A stretch of DNA of 64,000 nucleotides, from the NCBI GenBank assembly GCA_013288325.1, contig JABDCB010000007.1, positions 1 through 64,000 on the forward strand, in the 5' to 3' direction. Numbering within the stretch: the stretch's first letter is position 1; the number at the start of each line of letters is the position of its first letter. Below are positions 29,674 through 38,482 of this stretch, piece after piece. The translations under genes were made by a program, and so were the position numbers. Source of the stretch: Bacteroidota bacterium. Its GTDB lineage: Bacteria > Bacteroidota > Bacteroidia > Palsa-965. The notes beneath the pieces are model-generated. The model was given only the letters and a program-made list of their open reading frames with translations, was not told the origin of the DNA and did no database searches.

Positions 29674-30048
29674 ATGGACAAGACGCTGAAGGTATTGCTG
29701 GTTGATGACTCTCCGTTGATCATCAATAGGTTAACAAGGATGTTGGGAGATATGCAAAATATTGAGCGAATAACAACGGCCGGTACGCTGTTGGAGGCCC
29801 GGTTTATCATGAACCGTCAGGAAACGAATGTTATGGTGCTCGACATTAATTTACCGGATGGAAATGGAATACAGTTTTTGAAATGGGTTCAATCCCATCA
29901 TCCTGCCGTAAAAGTGATCATGTTCTCCAATATGGCCGGTGAGTTTCATCGCAAAGCGGCTCTGGCGGGTGGGGCGACTCACTTTCTGGACAAATCATCC
30001 GAGTTTTTCCAATTATTGGCTATTTTAGATGATACGAAATCCTGTTAA
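29674..30048 (+). CDS. Single-domain (REC-only) response regulator
   Basis: 124 aa; LKVLLVDDSPLIINRLTRMLGDMQNIE...NVMVLDINLPDGNGIQFLKWVQSHHPAVKVIMFSN. Confidence 0.92.
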   Translation: MDKTLKVLLVDDSPLIINRLTRMLGDMQNIERITTAGTLLEARFIMNRQETNVMVLDINLPDGNGIQFLKWVQSHHPAVKVIMFSNMAGEFHRKAALAGGATHFLDKSSEFFQLLAILDDTKSC

Positions 30049-30167
30049 TGAGTGAGGTCTTGTTCTCATTGCCTGATTATAACCCGGGTTATGTGTTGAA
30101 GGGATGTATGTCTTGAAATAAAAAAACAAATAAACGGCGGTGGATAATCCAGCTCCTGACATTCCTT

Positions 30168-31061
30168 ATGAAAAGATTCAGATTCACAGAATTTTCTTTC
30201 CTCCTCTTACTAGTATGCATGGCCCTACACGCCTGCGACCCTAAAAGCCCGCCTCCTTCGTACCAGCCCGTATTTGCTTCTGATACTTCCGGAAATAAAA
30301 CACTCATCTGGGGCTTTCCAAGTTTTTCGTATTGTGAAAATGCCGAACAGATTGTCAAATACATCAATAAACGTTTATTGCATGCACACATCGTTGTAAA
30401 AGCCTGTGTAAACTGGGATGAATATGTAAGCTATGTAAACCAGCACGCTTTTGACATTTCCTTAGTCAATGGATTGGAAGCCCTTGATGCAACACATAAC
30501 GGCTATTCCATCTTCGGAAAGATTATGAATGATGGTGAATATACGGCCGTCATTTTTGCGAGGAAAGATGCCCACATAAAAAAGGTGAGTGACTTAACCG
30601 GTAAAAAAATTGCCATGGCGCCATCACGGATGGTTCCCGGAACAATGATGCCTCTCTATTATTTATATGAACACGGCTTAAATGTAAACCGCGATATCAC
30701 AAAGGTACATGTATCTTCTTTTGAATCGGCCATTATATCAACCTACCTGGATAAAAGCGAGGCGGGGATATGTATGAAACGAAACTGGATTGTTTATATA
30801 AGAGACCATCCTGAAATATTAACAAAAGTGGAACTAAAATGGGAAACACCACCCCTGGTTAATAATGCTTTGCTGGTTAAAAACAATACGGATAAAGAAA
30901 TAACCGCTCAGCTCATGAGTCTGTTTTTCACGATGCATACGGATCCGGAGGGAAAAATGGCCCTGAATCTCCTCGACATAAGCGGTTTTGAAAAAGCGAA
31001 TAACGATACCTATAAATCAACACTTGATTTTAAAAGGAAGTATGATGCTGCTATTCATTAA
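30168..31061 (+). CDS. PhnD-family phosphate/phosphonate-type substrate-binding lipoprotein
   Basis: 297 aa; lipobox-like MALHACDPKS; WGFPSFSYCENAEQIVKYINKRLLHAHIVVKACVNWDEYVSYVNQHAFDISLVNGLEALDATHNGYSIFGK, SDLTGKKIAMAPSRMVPGTMMPLYYLYEHG. Confidence 0.75.
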   Translation: MKRFRFTEFSFLLLLVCMALHACDPKSPPPSYQPVFASDTSGNKTLIWGFPSFSYCENAEQIVKYINKRLLHAHIVVKACVNWDEYVSYVNQHAFDISLVNGLEALDATHNGYSIFGKIMNDGEYTAVIFARKDAHIKKVSDLTGKKIAMAPSRMVPGTMMPLYYLYEHGLNVNRDITKVHVSSFESAIISTYLDKSEAGICMKRNWIVYIRDHPEILTKVELKWETPPLVNNALLVKNNTDKEITAQLMSLFFTMHTDPEGKMALNLLDISGFEKANNDTYKSTLDFKRKYDAAIH

Positions 31062-31076
31062 TCCTAAATCTCTTAA

Positions 31077-34007
31077 ATGCTGGCTAAAGAAATACTCAAA
31101 AAACTAAGGCTTACCAGTTTACGTTCTCAGTTAATCCTGGGTATTACCATCGTTAACGTCGTATTGATGTTCTCGTTTGGTTTACAAATGATAAACAGGC
31201 AGAAAAATTTTTTCCTGAAATTGAATCACGACCAGGCCATTGGACTATCAATTAATTTGGCCAGTACGGCCAATACGTATATAATTTCTTATGAACTTGC
31301 CCGTCTTCAGAAATTAGTAGCCTCCTATAAAGAGATTCCCAACCTTCAATATGCAATCGTAACCTCCGATGATGGCACTGTATTGGCTCATACCGATAAA
31401 AAATATCTCGGGCTGAAAGCTACAGATACGGTAAGCGCTAAATTAAAACCACTGAATACCACACAAATACTTTTAGAAGACGATAATGTGCTGGATGTAG
31501 CTTCTCCCATTACCAACCACAATGAAATTGTGGGATGGGCCAGAATCGGTATTTCCCAAAAATACATTAACCCCAACATTACCGAAATAAGACAAAAGGC
31601 TCTGTTGTACATCATCATCAGTCTTATCGTGGCTATTCTGTTTGCAATCATTATTTCTGCAGGGCTTAGCAGGGGTCTTCAAAAACTGGTGACTGCCGCC
31701 GAAAAGATTAAAGCGGGTAACCGCGATGTGAGAGTAGGATCTTCCGGTAGCGAGGAGATAAGCCAGCTGGGAACCGCTTTTGACCAAATGCTGGATGAGA
31801 TCAGTTCCAATGAAAGGTTGCTCACCATGGTTCTGGACAATTTACCGGTAGGCGTCTGGGTTCTGGATGAAAAGGGAAATATCCTGTCTGTAAACCCTGC
31901 AGGAAAAGAAATGTGGAAAGGGATAAGATATGTGGGCACTGAGGACTATAATCAATATAAGGCCTGGTTTACGGAAACAGACAAAGAAGTGGAAAATCAC
32001 CAGTGGGGCGCCGCTATTTCTCTGGCAGAAGGTAAACCTGTTTTAAACCAGGAAATAGAAATTGAATGTTTTGATAAAAGTCATAAAATCATTCTCAATT
32101 CCTCGATACCCCTAAAGGATGCCAACAAAAAAATTGTCGGAGCCATAACCATCAATGTGGATATTACCAGCCGTAAAGAGGCGGAAACAAAAACAAAACA
32201 AAGGGAATCACAGCTTACTGCCTTCTTTGAAAATGCTGAAGGATCCGCCAGTCTGCTCGACACGAATAAAAAATATCTCCTGTTTAATGCAAAGTTTGTG
32301 GAGGACCATAAGCTACTGTCGGGACACACTCCTTATGTGGGTGAGGAGGTATACGACTTTCTTCCTCCGGAATTAAAAAACGCAAGACATGAGATGCTGG
32401 ATCGCGTTCTGAAAGGAATTAAAGAGGTAGTTGAAGTGGATTATATCCGAAATGGTAACCGGGTTTGTTTCCGAAGCTCGTTTAACCCTGTTATTACGGA
32501 CGGAATAGTGACCGGCATTTCCACGTATTCTATTGATCTCACTGCAAGTAAAGAAGCGGAAGTAAAGATCCGGGAGAGTGAAGAAAAATTCAGGTATGCC
32601 TTCATGACCGGCATGGATGGCTATTATATTGCTTCCATGGATGAAGGGAGATTGATAGAGGCCAATGATGTGTTTTATAATATATTCGGCTATACCCGGG
32701 AAGAATGTGAAGGGAAAACCTTCGCAGATTTAAACATATATCATGATCCGAATGATCGTATCCGGATGATTGCTGCCCTGAAGGAGCATGGACAGGTACA
32801 GGATCTGGAAGCTACAGGCCGGCAAAAAGACGGTACCCTTATCCTGGTTTCTCTTTCCACCAGTATTTGTAATATGGGTGGCAAAAATTTTATACTCGGA
32901 GCGGTCAGAGATATTACGGAACAGAAAAAAACACAGCTGGCCCTTGCTCAGAGTGATGAACGAAACAGAGCGCTGATTGAAAATATCAGTGACACCATTA
33001 TTCTGGTCAACACAAATCTCGAAATCATTTATCAGAGTCCTTCCTTCAAGCGCACAGGCGGTTTTTCCATTGATGAACTCCAAAATAAAACTATTCTGGA
33101 ATTGATTCATACCGATGACCTGAATATGTGCAGGATACTGATTAAAGAGGTCCTGTCGTCTCCCGGCAGCCCTATTCCTTTTGAGTTGCGTATCCTCCAC
33201 AAAAACGGAGGTTTCATCTGGATAGAAGGTTCTATCACCAACCTCCTGAACAATGAAAGTGTAAACGCGATCGTAATAAACTTCCGGAATATTACCGAAC
33301 GAAAGAATGCCCAGGACGAAATGAAAGAAATGAATGGACGGTTGCGTCTTCTTTCCTCCCATTTACAAAGTATCAGGGAAGAGGAAAGAACAAGTATAGC
33401 CCGGGAAATTCATGACGAATTAGGGCAGCAGCTAACGGGATTAAAAATGGATGTGATGTCGCTGAAGAAAAAATACGAACGTACATTACCTGAAACCGTA
33501 CAGCAGGCTGAAGACATGATGAAACTCATTGATAATACGATTCAAACGGTGAGGAGGATTGCTACGGAATTACGTCCCGGTGTACTCGATGATCTGGGTC
33601 TGGCTGCCGCCATAGAATGGCAGGCCGGAGAGTTTGAAAAAAGAACAGGTATTGAATGCACGGTAGATACAAAGGACGCTTCGGAGAATTACGAAAAAGA
33701 CATCAGCACAGCCGTATTCCGGATTTTTCAGGAATCCCTTACCAATGTAACCCGGCATGCCCAGGCTAAAAAAGTGGAAAGCCGGCTTGTGGAACAAGGC
33801 GATATGCTGATACTGGAAATAAAAGACAATGGAAAGGGAATAAGCGAAGAACGTAAAAACAATAAAACATCACTCGGACTGTTGGGCATGAAAGAACGTG
33901 CACTTATTTTGAACGGCAGTTTTTCAATCCAAAACCTGCCTGAAAACGGAACCTGTGTAACGCTCCAGTTGCCTATCACGAAACATCCAAACGCTGAGCT
34001 CTCCTAA
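31077..34007 (+). CDS. Membrane PAS-repeat sensor histidine kinase (HAMP, multiple PAS, HisKA_3/NarX type)
   Basis: 976 aa; HAMP ISAGLSRGLQKLVTAAEKIKAGNRDVRVG; 3-4 PAS/PAC; HLQSIREEERTSIAREIHDELGQQLTGLKMDVMSL; FRIFQESLTNVTRHAQAKKVESR. Confidence 0.94.
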   Translation: MLAKEILKKLRLTSLRSQLILGITIVNVVLMFSFGLQMINRQKNFFLKLNHDQAIGLSINLASTANTYIISYELARLQKLVASYKEIPNLQYAIVTSDDGTVLAHTDKKYLGLKATDTVSAKLKPLNTTQILLEDDNVLDVASPITNHNEIVGWARIGISQKYINPNITEIRQKALLYIIISLIVAILFAIIISAGLSRGLQKLVTAAEKIKAGNRDVRVGSSGSEEISQLGTAFDQMLDEISSNERLLTMVLDNLPVGVWVLDEKGNILSVNPAGKEMWKGIRYVGTEDYNQYKAWFTETDKEVENHQWGAAISLAEGKPVLNQEIEIECFDKSHKIILNSSIPLKDANKKIVGAITINVDITSRKEAETKTKQRESQLTAFFENAEGSASLLDTNKKYLLFNAKFVEDHKLLSGHTPYVGEEVYDFLPPELKNARHEMLDRVLKGIKEVVEVDYIRNGNRVCFRSSFNPVITDGIVTGISTYSIDLTASKEAEVKIRESEEKFRYAFMTGMDGYYIASMDEGRLIEANDVFYNIFGYTREECEGKTFADLNIYHDPNDRIRMIAALKEHGQVQDLEATGRQKDGTLILVSLSTSICNMGGKNFILGAVRDITEQKKTQLALAQSDERNRALIENISDTIILVNTNLEIIYQSPSFKRTGGFSIDELQNKTILELIHTDDLNMCRILIKEVLSSPGSPIPFELRILHKNGGFIWIEGSITNLLNNESVNAIVINFRNITERKNAQDEMKEMNGRLRLLSSHLQSIREEERTSIAREIHDELGQQLTGLKMDVMSLKKKYERTLPETVQQAEDMMKLIDNTIQTVRRIATELRPGVLDDLGLAAAIEWQAGEFEKRTGIECTVDTKDASENYEKDISTAVFRIFQESLTNVTRHAQAKKVESRLVEQGDMLILEIKDNGKGISEERKNNKTSLGLLGMKERALILNGSFSIQNLPENGTCVTLQLPITKHPNAELS

Positions 34008-34898
34008 TAACTGACAGCTGTGCCGAACCAGATCAACCAGGGTTCCATTGCTACTATAACTCCGAATTATCCAATCATCTCTTTTCCCCGACCAGACCCG
34101 CATTTTGTATATAATTTCTTTGCGTACGAGCTTCATTCGGGTGGGAATATGGTTTTGAAAATTGATAGGAGCACAGATCCGGATGAATACATTTTTCAAG
34201 GCTTCCTGGAAATTGCTGCTATCGGTGACTTCGGCTTCTAAGATCAATTCGCTGCAGATCTCCTGAACTTCTTCCAGGATAACTTCTTTTTTAACCTGCA
34301 AAACAGCATTTAAATCAACGGTCATTGCATTCAGGATCTCGGCCGATTTCTTAATTCCTGCCAGACAGTATGCTCTTTCAGCAGGTTCCAGATCATTTTC
34401 CAGCAAATTGGACAATCCCAGCATGCTTGCCAGCGGGGAGCGGATACCGTGAGACACGATGTGTGCAAACTGTTCCAGCGCATTGTTTCGCTCATTCAGC
34501 TCGGCAATCACCTTTTTGTTTTCTAACTGCATCCGTTTACAGTCATTAATATTGACAGCCACTACGGATACTCCAAGTGTTTGTTTATTGCTATCCAGGA
34601 TAGGGCTAAACTTATACCGGAACCAGATGGAAAAATGCCTCGCAACAGCTTCCTGTTCACAGGAAACGGATTCTCCGTTAAGGGCCTTATTGAAAAGATC
34701 TGAAAAGGAGTCCGCGCTTAATCCGAAAACGAAACCACGATAATCATCCCCTTCTTTCAGTTCACTGGACGAAAAACGAGACACGGTGTTTTTCATTTCC
34801 TGGTTAAAACAGATCACCTTACAGGATGGATCCAATAAGACCATATGATCGGTGCTGTTTTCCAAAATCATTTTCAGTATATTTTCTACGGTGTACAT
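33924..34898 (-). CDS. PAS + HisKA (DHp) protein lacking a recognisable HATPase domain
   Basis: 324 aa; PAS N-term, NNALEQFAHIVSHGIRSPLASMLGLSNLLENDL H-box, but no N/G boxes after it; 3' end overlaps the convergent kinase gene by ~84 nt. Confidence 0.7.
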   Translation of the reverse strand: MYTVENILKMILENSTDHMVLLDPSCKVICFNQEMKNTVSRFSSSELKEGDDYRGFVFGLSADSFSDLFNKALNGESVSCEQEAVARHFSIWFRYKFSPILDSNKQTLGVSVVAVNINDCKRMQLENKKVIAELNERNNALEQFAHIVSHGIRSPLASMLGLSNLLENDLEPAERAYCLAGIKKSAEILNAMTVDLNAVLQVKKEVILEEVQEICSELILEAEVTDSSNFQEALKNVFIRICAPINFQNHIPTRMKLVRKEIIYKMRVWSGKRDDWIIRSYSSNGTLVDLVRHSCQLLGELSVWMFRDRQLERYTGSVFRQVLD

Positions 34899-34933
34899 GG
34901 CAGGGTGTGGTTGAATGATTTGTGCGAAATAAT

Positions 34934-35518
34934 TTAATAGGCTCCTCTTTGCTGGAACAGGTATCCGTAGGTAAGCTCAAATCCTATGTTCCGGATAAGG
35001 GACAGAACCAATGCATCTACTATGGCTTGTTTAAAACCACTCCTGGTGATGGCATTACGCCCCTGCTTATCGAAATAATAAATGACTGTGAATGTGTTCA
35101 CGGCATTTTTAGCGGTACGTAAGGCATGATAGGCATCGGTGGTACAAACAAACAGGGTGGTGCTGCCATAGAATTTGGGACCCAGTGCCGCGTTTCCATC
35201 TTTATATTTGTTCTTCCAGCTCAGATCAGGGTTCCAGAACTGGTCGTCCATGCTTTTAAACCTGGCCCTAAAGCCATCTTCATAATGGAACTTGATGCTT
35301 TCCAGGGTGCCATCGAGTGCTCCCGAAATGAGGGTAGCTGACCCCATTACCACATATCGATTTAAGCGGAACTGCTGATGTTTGATGGATTTGGGAGGCT
35401 CCTGTCTGGCAGATTGACCCTGGCTCACAAAGGGAAACAGGAACAACAGAATAAACAGCAGGATCAGAATAATCTCCAGTATATTGGTGATACGGATGGG
35501 GTGGAAGGTGTTTTTCAT
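34934..35518 (-). CDS. Hypothetical membrane/secreted protein
   Basis: 194 aa with one strong N-terminal hydrophobic segment (IILILLFILLFLFPFVSQGQ). Confidence 0.6.
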   Translation of the reverse strand: MKNTFHPIRITNILEIILILLFILLFLFPFVSQGQSARQEPPKSIKHQQFRLNRYVVMGSATLISGALDGTLESIKFHYEDGFRARFKSMDDQFWNPDLSWKNKYKDGNAALGPKFYGSTTLFVCTTDAYHALRTAKNAVNTFTVIYYFDKQGRNAITRSGFKQAIVDALVLSLIRNIGFELTYGYLFQQRGAY

Positions 35519-35596
35519 AAGTTGGTGTTTTAATTAGTACCATACAAATGAACGCCCATTCCAAAGAGATTTCTGTAAAGCAATGCGCCTATGTTG

Positions 35597-35615
35597 TGTA
35601 GGAGAATACCCTACA
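35597..35615. promoter_or_regulatory. Inverted-repeat regulatory motif TGTAGG-N7-CCTACA
   Basis: tgtaggagaataccctaca upstream of the NarL-type regulator; same architecture as 37686-37704. Confidence 0.45.
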
Positions 35616-35732
35616 AATGGCTACTGGGAGCATTTGCAGGTTGACAATCACAGGAATAATAATATCTTTGAATAACCGGATGTCTGAACAGGTCCGGTAC
35701 GTAAGCTTTACCAACCCAACTAAATAGTCATT

Positions 35733-36359
35733 ATGAATATCCTGATAGCCGATGACCATGCCATAGTCCGTAAAGGTCTTGCTATGCTCCTGAAGGAGGA
35801 ATATATTTCAGCAGATATTACGGAAGCATCAGATAGCGCCCAGGTTTATGAAAAGATAAAGGGGAAAGTTTGGGATTTTATACTACTGGATATAAGCATG
35901 CCCGGAAGAAACGGGGTAGAGATTCTTAAACAGCTGCGTTTGGATGGTATTAAGGCCCCTATCCTGATGCTGAGCATGCATCCCGAAGAGCAATTTGCCC
36001 TGCGTGTATTGAAAGCCGGAGCATCCGGTTTTCTGAACAAAAATAGTGCAACGGAAGAGTTGGTGAATGCGGTTCGTAAAGTCTTGTCTGGCAAAAAATA
36101 TATTACAGCATCACTGGCAGAAAAGCTGGCCGATGGTCTGGGCCAGACGGAGAAACCGCCTCATGAGTTTCTTTCGGATCGGGAGATGCAGGTTTTTCAG
36201 TTGCTGGCTGCCGGAAAAACTGTTTCTGAAATTGCATCCGAGATCTTTTTAAGTGTGAATACTATCAGTACATACCGCACCAGGGTTCTTGAAAAAATGC
36301 ATTTCACCAATAATGCGGAGCTTACCCGGTATGCGTTGGATAACGGGCTTCTGGAATAA
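35733..36359 (+). CDS. NarL/FixJ family response regulator
   Basis: 208 aa; MNILIADDHAIVRKGLAMLLKEEY..., LSDREMQVFQLLAAGKTVSEIASEIFLSVNTISTYRTRVLEKM. Confidence 0.95.
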   Translation: MNILIADDHAIVRKGLAMLLKEEYISADITEASDSAQVYEKIKGKVWDFILLDISMPGRNGVEILKQLRLDGIKAPILMLSMHPEEQFALRVLKAGASGFLNKNSATEELVNAVRKVLSGKKYITASLAEKLADGLGQTEKPPHEFLSDREMQVFQLLAAGKTVSEIASEIFLSVNTISTYRTRVLEKMHFTNNAELTRYALDNGLLE

Positions 36360-36366
36360 CCGCTCC

Positions 36367-37023
36367 TTATCTGGAAAGGGTATAGGTTATGCCGGTACGG
36401 AGCTGAAGACCAAGCGATGCCTGGCTGTAATAGAGTCTGAACTTATCCGGAAAATCCAGGGAATAATATCCTCCAAACCCAAGAGAAGTGTCCCAGCTGA
36501 AATGTTTCAGAAATATACGGCGCACACCAAATCCTGCATAACCCTCTACGGAATTAAAACGCAGAGAAGAGACATTGATTTCGGCAGCTTGTGCATCGGC
36601 AGTATACTCATCACGTAATGTTGCATCTCCCATCTTCGCTCTCAGATTATACCCCAGATCGGCATAAAAATAAAACTCCGAAGTGCGCGCAAATCCATAT
36701 TGATCGTAGGGATTATTAACGGTATAACTGTAGCCGATCTTTATTCCGGAAGGGGTATGCAAACATTTCTGGAGCGCTATGCCGGCAAATAGCACCTCCT
36801 GCTTATTGCGAATATAAACGGTGGGCAGATTAGTAAGCCCGTATCCATCAGCACTTACCTGGGAATAAAGTCCCACACCTATCTGTTTTCCCTGATTAGA
36901 CTGACCGAATATGCTTGCTGTCATCAGCAGCAAAACAAACAGAATAAGACAGCCATACATGATCCAGAATGAACTACCCATGTTTTGGTATTTTTCGCAG
37001 AAAGTAGAGTTTGAAGTTTTCAT
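36367..37023 (-). CDS. Putative outer-membrane/secreted beta-rich protein
   Basis: N-term hydrophobic segment ILFVLLLMTASIFGQ, then alternating beta pattern ending QLRTGITYTLSR. ATG at 37023 preferred to upstream starts. Confidence 0.6.
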   Translation of the reverse strand: MKTSNSTFCEKYQNMGSSFWIMYGCLILFVLLLMTASIFGQSNQGKQIGVGLYSQVSADGYGLTNLPTVYIRNKQEVLFAGIALQKCLHTPSGIKIGYSYTVNNPYDQYGFARTSEFYFYADLGYNLRAKMGDATLRDEYTADAQAAEINVSSLRFNSVEGYAGFGVRRIFLKHFSWDTSLGFGGYYSLDFPDKFRLYYSQASLGLQLRTGITYTLSR

Positions 37024-37045
37024 GGTAAAAGAGTTTATGGGGTTA

Positions 37046-37585
37046 TTACAGTTGAGCAAGTTTATTGGAATGTTGTTTTTGGATGAAAGCGGAATATTTT
37101 GAATCATACCGGAAGCATGCACCTGTTGTATCGTAACAGACAAGCGCTTCGGGCAGTCCCAGGTCATGTGCCGGCATTGCTTCACATTTCTTTTCGCTTA
37201 CTCGTATTAAGTCCATGCAAAAAGGTTTGGAGGTATCGGGTACACAATTTTCCGGTAGCCGTGTACACACACATACTTCTTTTGCCTGACATCCTGAATT
37301 ACCGGCCCGGATGATATATTCCTTGTTTTTTTTCAGGGTAAACTCATAATATCCGTCTGTGCCGATCAGGATAGAATCAACAGGCTTGTTCCCATCCAAT
37401 AGCCGGACATGAACGTTTTTGCCAACGGGCCCGTTGTCGGTTAATATCACCCCGTGAATTTTTAAACAGCAATTCTCCTGGTTTCTCAAATGCCTGCTCA
37501 TGCAGTATTGAAAGCAAATGCTCAGGATCATGGCCATAACGAGTGCGCCGTGGGCCAGTTTTCTTTTAGTTGGTATATGTTTCAT
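37046..37585 (-). CDS. Small lipoprotein/secreted protein with carboxypeptidase-regulatory-like beta-sandwich
   Basis: NCCLKIHGVILTDNGPVGKNVHVRLLDGNKPVDSILIGTDGYYEFTLKKNKEYIIRAG. Confidence 0.55.
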   Translation of the reverse strand: MKHIPTKRKLAHGALVMAMILSICFQYCMSRHLRNQENCCLKIHGVILTDNGPVGKNVHVRLLDGNKPVDSILIGTDGYYEFTLKKNKEYIIRAGNSGCQAKEVCVCTRLPENCVPDTSKPFCMDLIRVSEKKCEAMPAHDLGLPEALVCYDTTGACFRYDSKYSAFIQKQHSNKLAQL

Positions 37586-37685
37586 GTTGTAGTGTTGTTT
37601 TTGATTACACCACAAAGGAAGGCTTAAGGAAAAGTTTTGTGTATAGTACTTCGTGGGGTTGTTTTGTAGGGGTACAAAACCCGTT

Positions 37686-37704
37686 TGTAGTGGAACATAC
37701 TACA
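37686..37704. promoter_or_regulatory. Inverted-repeat regulatory motif TGTAGT-N7-ACTACA
   Basis: tgtagtggaacatactaca, with a second IR TTTTGTA-GGGG-TACAAAA at 37662-37679, both upstream of the minus-strand gene starting at 37585. Confidence 0.45.
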
Positions 37705-37749
37705 TGAACATAAAACCATCATGGTTATACAGAGCGAGCCAATACACCA

Positions 37750-37799
37750 ACAGATTCTTCACCCTCGTTCACCTGCCCTGCCCTTCTGTTCAGAATGAC
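37750..37799 (-). repeat. REP-like dispersed element (GTCATTCTGAAC... AAGAATCTG family)
   Basis: Minus strand reads GTCATTCTGAACAGAAGGGCAGGGCAGGTGAACGAGGGTGAAGAATCTG, resembling common Bacteroidota GTCATTCTGAGCG...GAAGAATCT elements. Confidence 0.55.
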
Positions 37800-37803
37800 A
37801 ATG

Positions 37804-38433
37804 TGTATGCTCACCCATACATACAAAAGGTACACTGGTACCAACTCTTCATCCACCGATACCACCTCCACCTTTACAAATTGCATGTCCTCCTTCACCG
37901 ATCGGTACAACACCTTCACCTTTACCACCTATACGTACACAAATCCTATCTCCGGCTGCACCGATTTGTACTAAAGCTTCGCATTTACTATCTCCAGGTT
38001 CACGAATTGTATCTCCAGGTACGCCGATACCACCTCCAGGTTCGCAGATACCTCCTCCTCCTTCACGAATTGTATCTCTTCCTTTAGCCATACACTCTTT
38101 TCCTTTAGCTGGAGAGTCTCCTCCTTTAGCTATAGCACCTGTTCGTGAGAGCCTACATACTCTATTCGTGAATTTAGATGCTATTTTCGGACAGATTGAC
38201 AGTATTCGTGAACCTTTAGATACAATCGGCGAAGGAAATGTTCGTCTTCTTTTACCTCGAGATGCTCTTCGTGTACCGAAAGGACAAATTCATGAATAAA
38301 TTGTCAGAATTTGTGACAAAAAAGACACATTCTCTTCACGAGGAGATACAATCGGTAAAGGAAAAGACACTCTACCTAAAGGAAAATAGTCTTTTCCTTT
38401 AGATGGAGAGTGTCCTACTATAGATACACCACC
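37804..38433. repeat. Degenerate 21-bp tandem array (~30 units) with internal orientation inversion; unknown function
   Basis: 30 consecutive 21-nt units without register shift. In the plus-strand register, a pyrimidine at column 7 and a purine at column 10 are kept in nearly every unit. Family consensus approx. GRTACWATYSGTGAAGGWGGA, on the minus strand in the left half (GTACCGATCGGTGAAGGAGGA, GATACAATTCGTGAACCTGGA) and on the plus strand in the right half (GATACAATCGGTAAAGGAAAA, GATACAATCGGCGAAGGAAAT). Confidence 0.8.
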
Positions 38434-38482
38434 TGTTTTGAAGTTTCGGAATAATATTTGGCGACAATTTGTCAGGAAAGCT

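Noticed and set aside
37653-38087. 144-aa plus ORF (…HRYHLHLYKLHVLLHRSVQHLHLYHL…) and 80-aa Gly-rich minus ORF 37849-38091 as genes
   Set aside because: Both are direct products of the 21-nt period, overlap each other antisense, and have extreme composition; treated as repeat, not CDS.
37804-38433. 21-bp array as a CRISPR array
   Set aside because: No invariant repeat alternating with unique spacers, units are only 21 nt, and no cas genes are visible in the window.
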